In this document: positions 63,675 through 64,000 of the stretch, piece after piece
How positions within the stretch are numbered: the stretch's first letter is position 1
Layout: each line of letters opens with the position of its first letter
Origin: Cyanophora paradoxa
Lineage: Eukaryota > Glaucocystophyceae > Cyanophorales > Cyanophoraceae
Assembly: GCA_004431415.1 (NCBI GenBank)
Contig: QPMI01000174.1
Span: 1-64,000 of the forward strand
Direction of reading: 5' to 3'
DNA: 64,000 bases
The notes under the pieces: model-generated
Told to the model about the DNA's origin: nothing
What the model saw: only the letters and a program-made list of their open reading frames with translations
Database searches by the model: none
Translations under genes and position numbers: made by a program

Positions 63675-64000
63675 TTATACTGTGACATTTTTAATTTGGT
63701 CTATTTGATCTTGTAGACCCTTGCATTTCTTAGATAATTCTTTAACGGCTTCTATGAGAACAGGAATTAAACCCGTGTATTCGAGAGAAAGGTAGCCATC
63801 ATCTTTTTTAACATTAACTACCTCTGGTATTACCTTTTGAACATCTTGTGCAATTAAACCTAATCTCGTTCCATCTTTTTCGCTTCCAATTCGTTTAAAA
63901 CTCACTCCTTCTAATTTCCCAATCGCTGAAAGAGCGCCGGTTATCTTTTTAATATCGGTTTTGTATCTTATGTCACTTCCTTGTGTTAAATAACCTCCAA
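63675..64000 (-). CDS. Fibre protein with S74 chaperone, C-terminal end (element 2, cut by window edge)
   Basis: The frame is open to the window edge: YLTQGSDIRYKTDIKKIT with the Ser-Lys dyad of peptidase S74, then LGLIAQDVQKVIPEV, LSLEYTGLIPVLIEAVKELS and a terminal coiled coil. Almost the same as the last 108 residues of the element 1 fibre. The domain folds and then cuts itself from trimeric fibres. Confidence 0.85.
   Translation of the reverse strand, partial: GGYLTQGSDIRYKTDIKKITGALSAIGKLEGVSFKRIGSEKDGTRLGLIAQDVQKVIPEVVNVKKDDGYLSLEYTGLIPVLIEAVKELSKKCKGLQDQIDQIKNVTV

Larger units (their letters stand above)
59459..64000. mobile_element. Element 2: second, divergent Polinton-like virus (right-type end only, continues beyond window)
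   Basis: Starts ACACATAAAG, the same first seven bases as element 1. It changes abruptly from GC-rich exon to AT-rich DNA and carries, in order from the end, speD, a DUF723-like gene, paralogs B and A, the small conserved gene and the S74 fibre end. This is the gene order of element 1's right end in mirror orientation. All complete frames here are unbroken. The far end and target duplication are not in the window. Confidence 0.9.

Overview
The window is a piece of a GC-rich, intron-dense algal nuclear genome carrying two integrated Polinton-like viruses (PLVs). The host genes are split into many short exons. Their introns mostly begin GTGCG, end CAG, and hold long poly-C or poly-G tracts. Together with plant-type (RWP-RK, dihydroxy-acid dehydratase) and animal-type (ERMP1, SGLT) gene families, this suggests a unicellular marine alga, most likely a haptophyte, though the sequence alone does not prove the lineage.

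Host part, 1-30504: the C-terminal part of an ERMP1-like M28 membrane peptidase (+), an RWP-RK domain protein (-), about 3.8 kb without a recognisable gene but with a MITE-like element and a small tandem repeat, a full-length ABCB-type transporter (-), and, diverging from it, dihydroxy-acid dehydratase (+) with a 176-bp minisatellite in an intron. A ZIP metal transporter (+) follows, then the first exons of a sodium/solute symporter (SGLT) gene (+).

Element 1 (E1), 30505-58800 (28,296 bp, AT-rich): a complete PLV provirus with 1,256-bp terminal inverted repeats. It is flanked by a 6-bp target duplication, CCCGCG, and sits inside an SGLT exon. The left module has a DDE integrase and a protein-primed DNA polymerase B (-). 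Next come two RING-type proteins, a small basic protein and a primase-polymerase/SF3 helicase (+), each behind a shared TTAAAG + TATATATA promoter motif. The morphogenesis module has an FtsK/HerA packaging ATPase, double jelly-roll major capsid protein and two penton-like minor capsid proteins. The right module has a patatin phospholipase fused to an F5/8C domain, a giant fibre (about 1,930 aa) with LamG-like and S74 chaperone domains, a set of fibre-associated paralogs, a zinc-ribbon protein and an S-adenosylmethionine decarboxylase (speD).

SGLT exons resume at 58801 and run to 59458, where a second, divergent PLV (E2) begins and runs off the window. E2 shows the same right-end genes in mirror order: speD, zinc ribbon, two paralogs, small protein, S74 fibre end. 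Two related viruses therefore entered the same host gene about 650 bp apart.

Most notable signals: 28-bp terminal fold-backs at the ends of both elements, a 17-bp motif (TTACTGAAWATSGTTTG) next to repeat blocks in both elements, and eight single-base reading-frame breaks in E1. All eight have the same sign, and nearly all lie at homopolymers.
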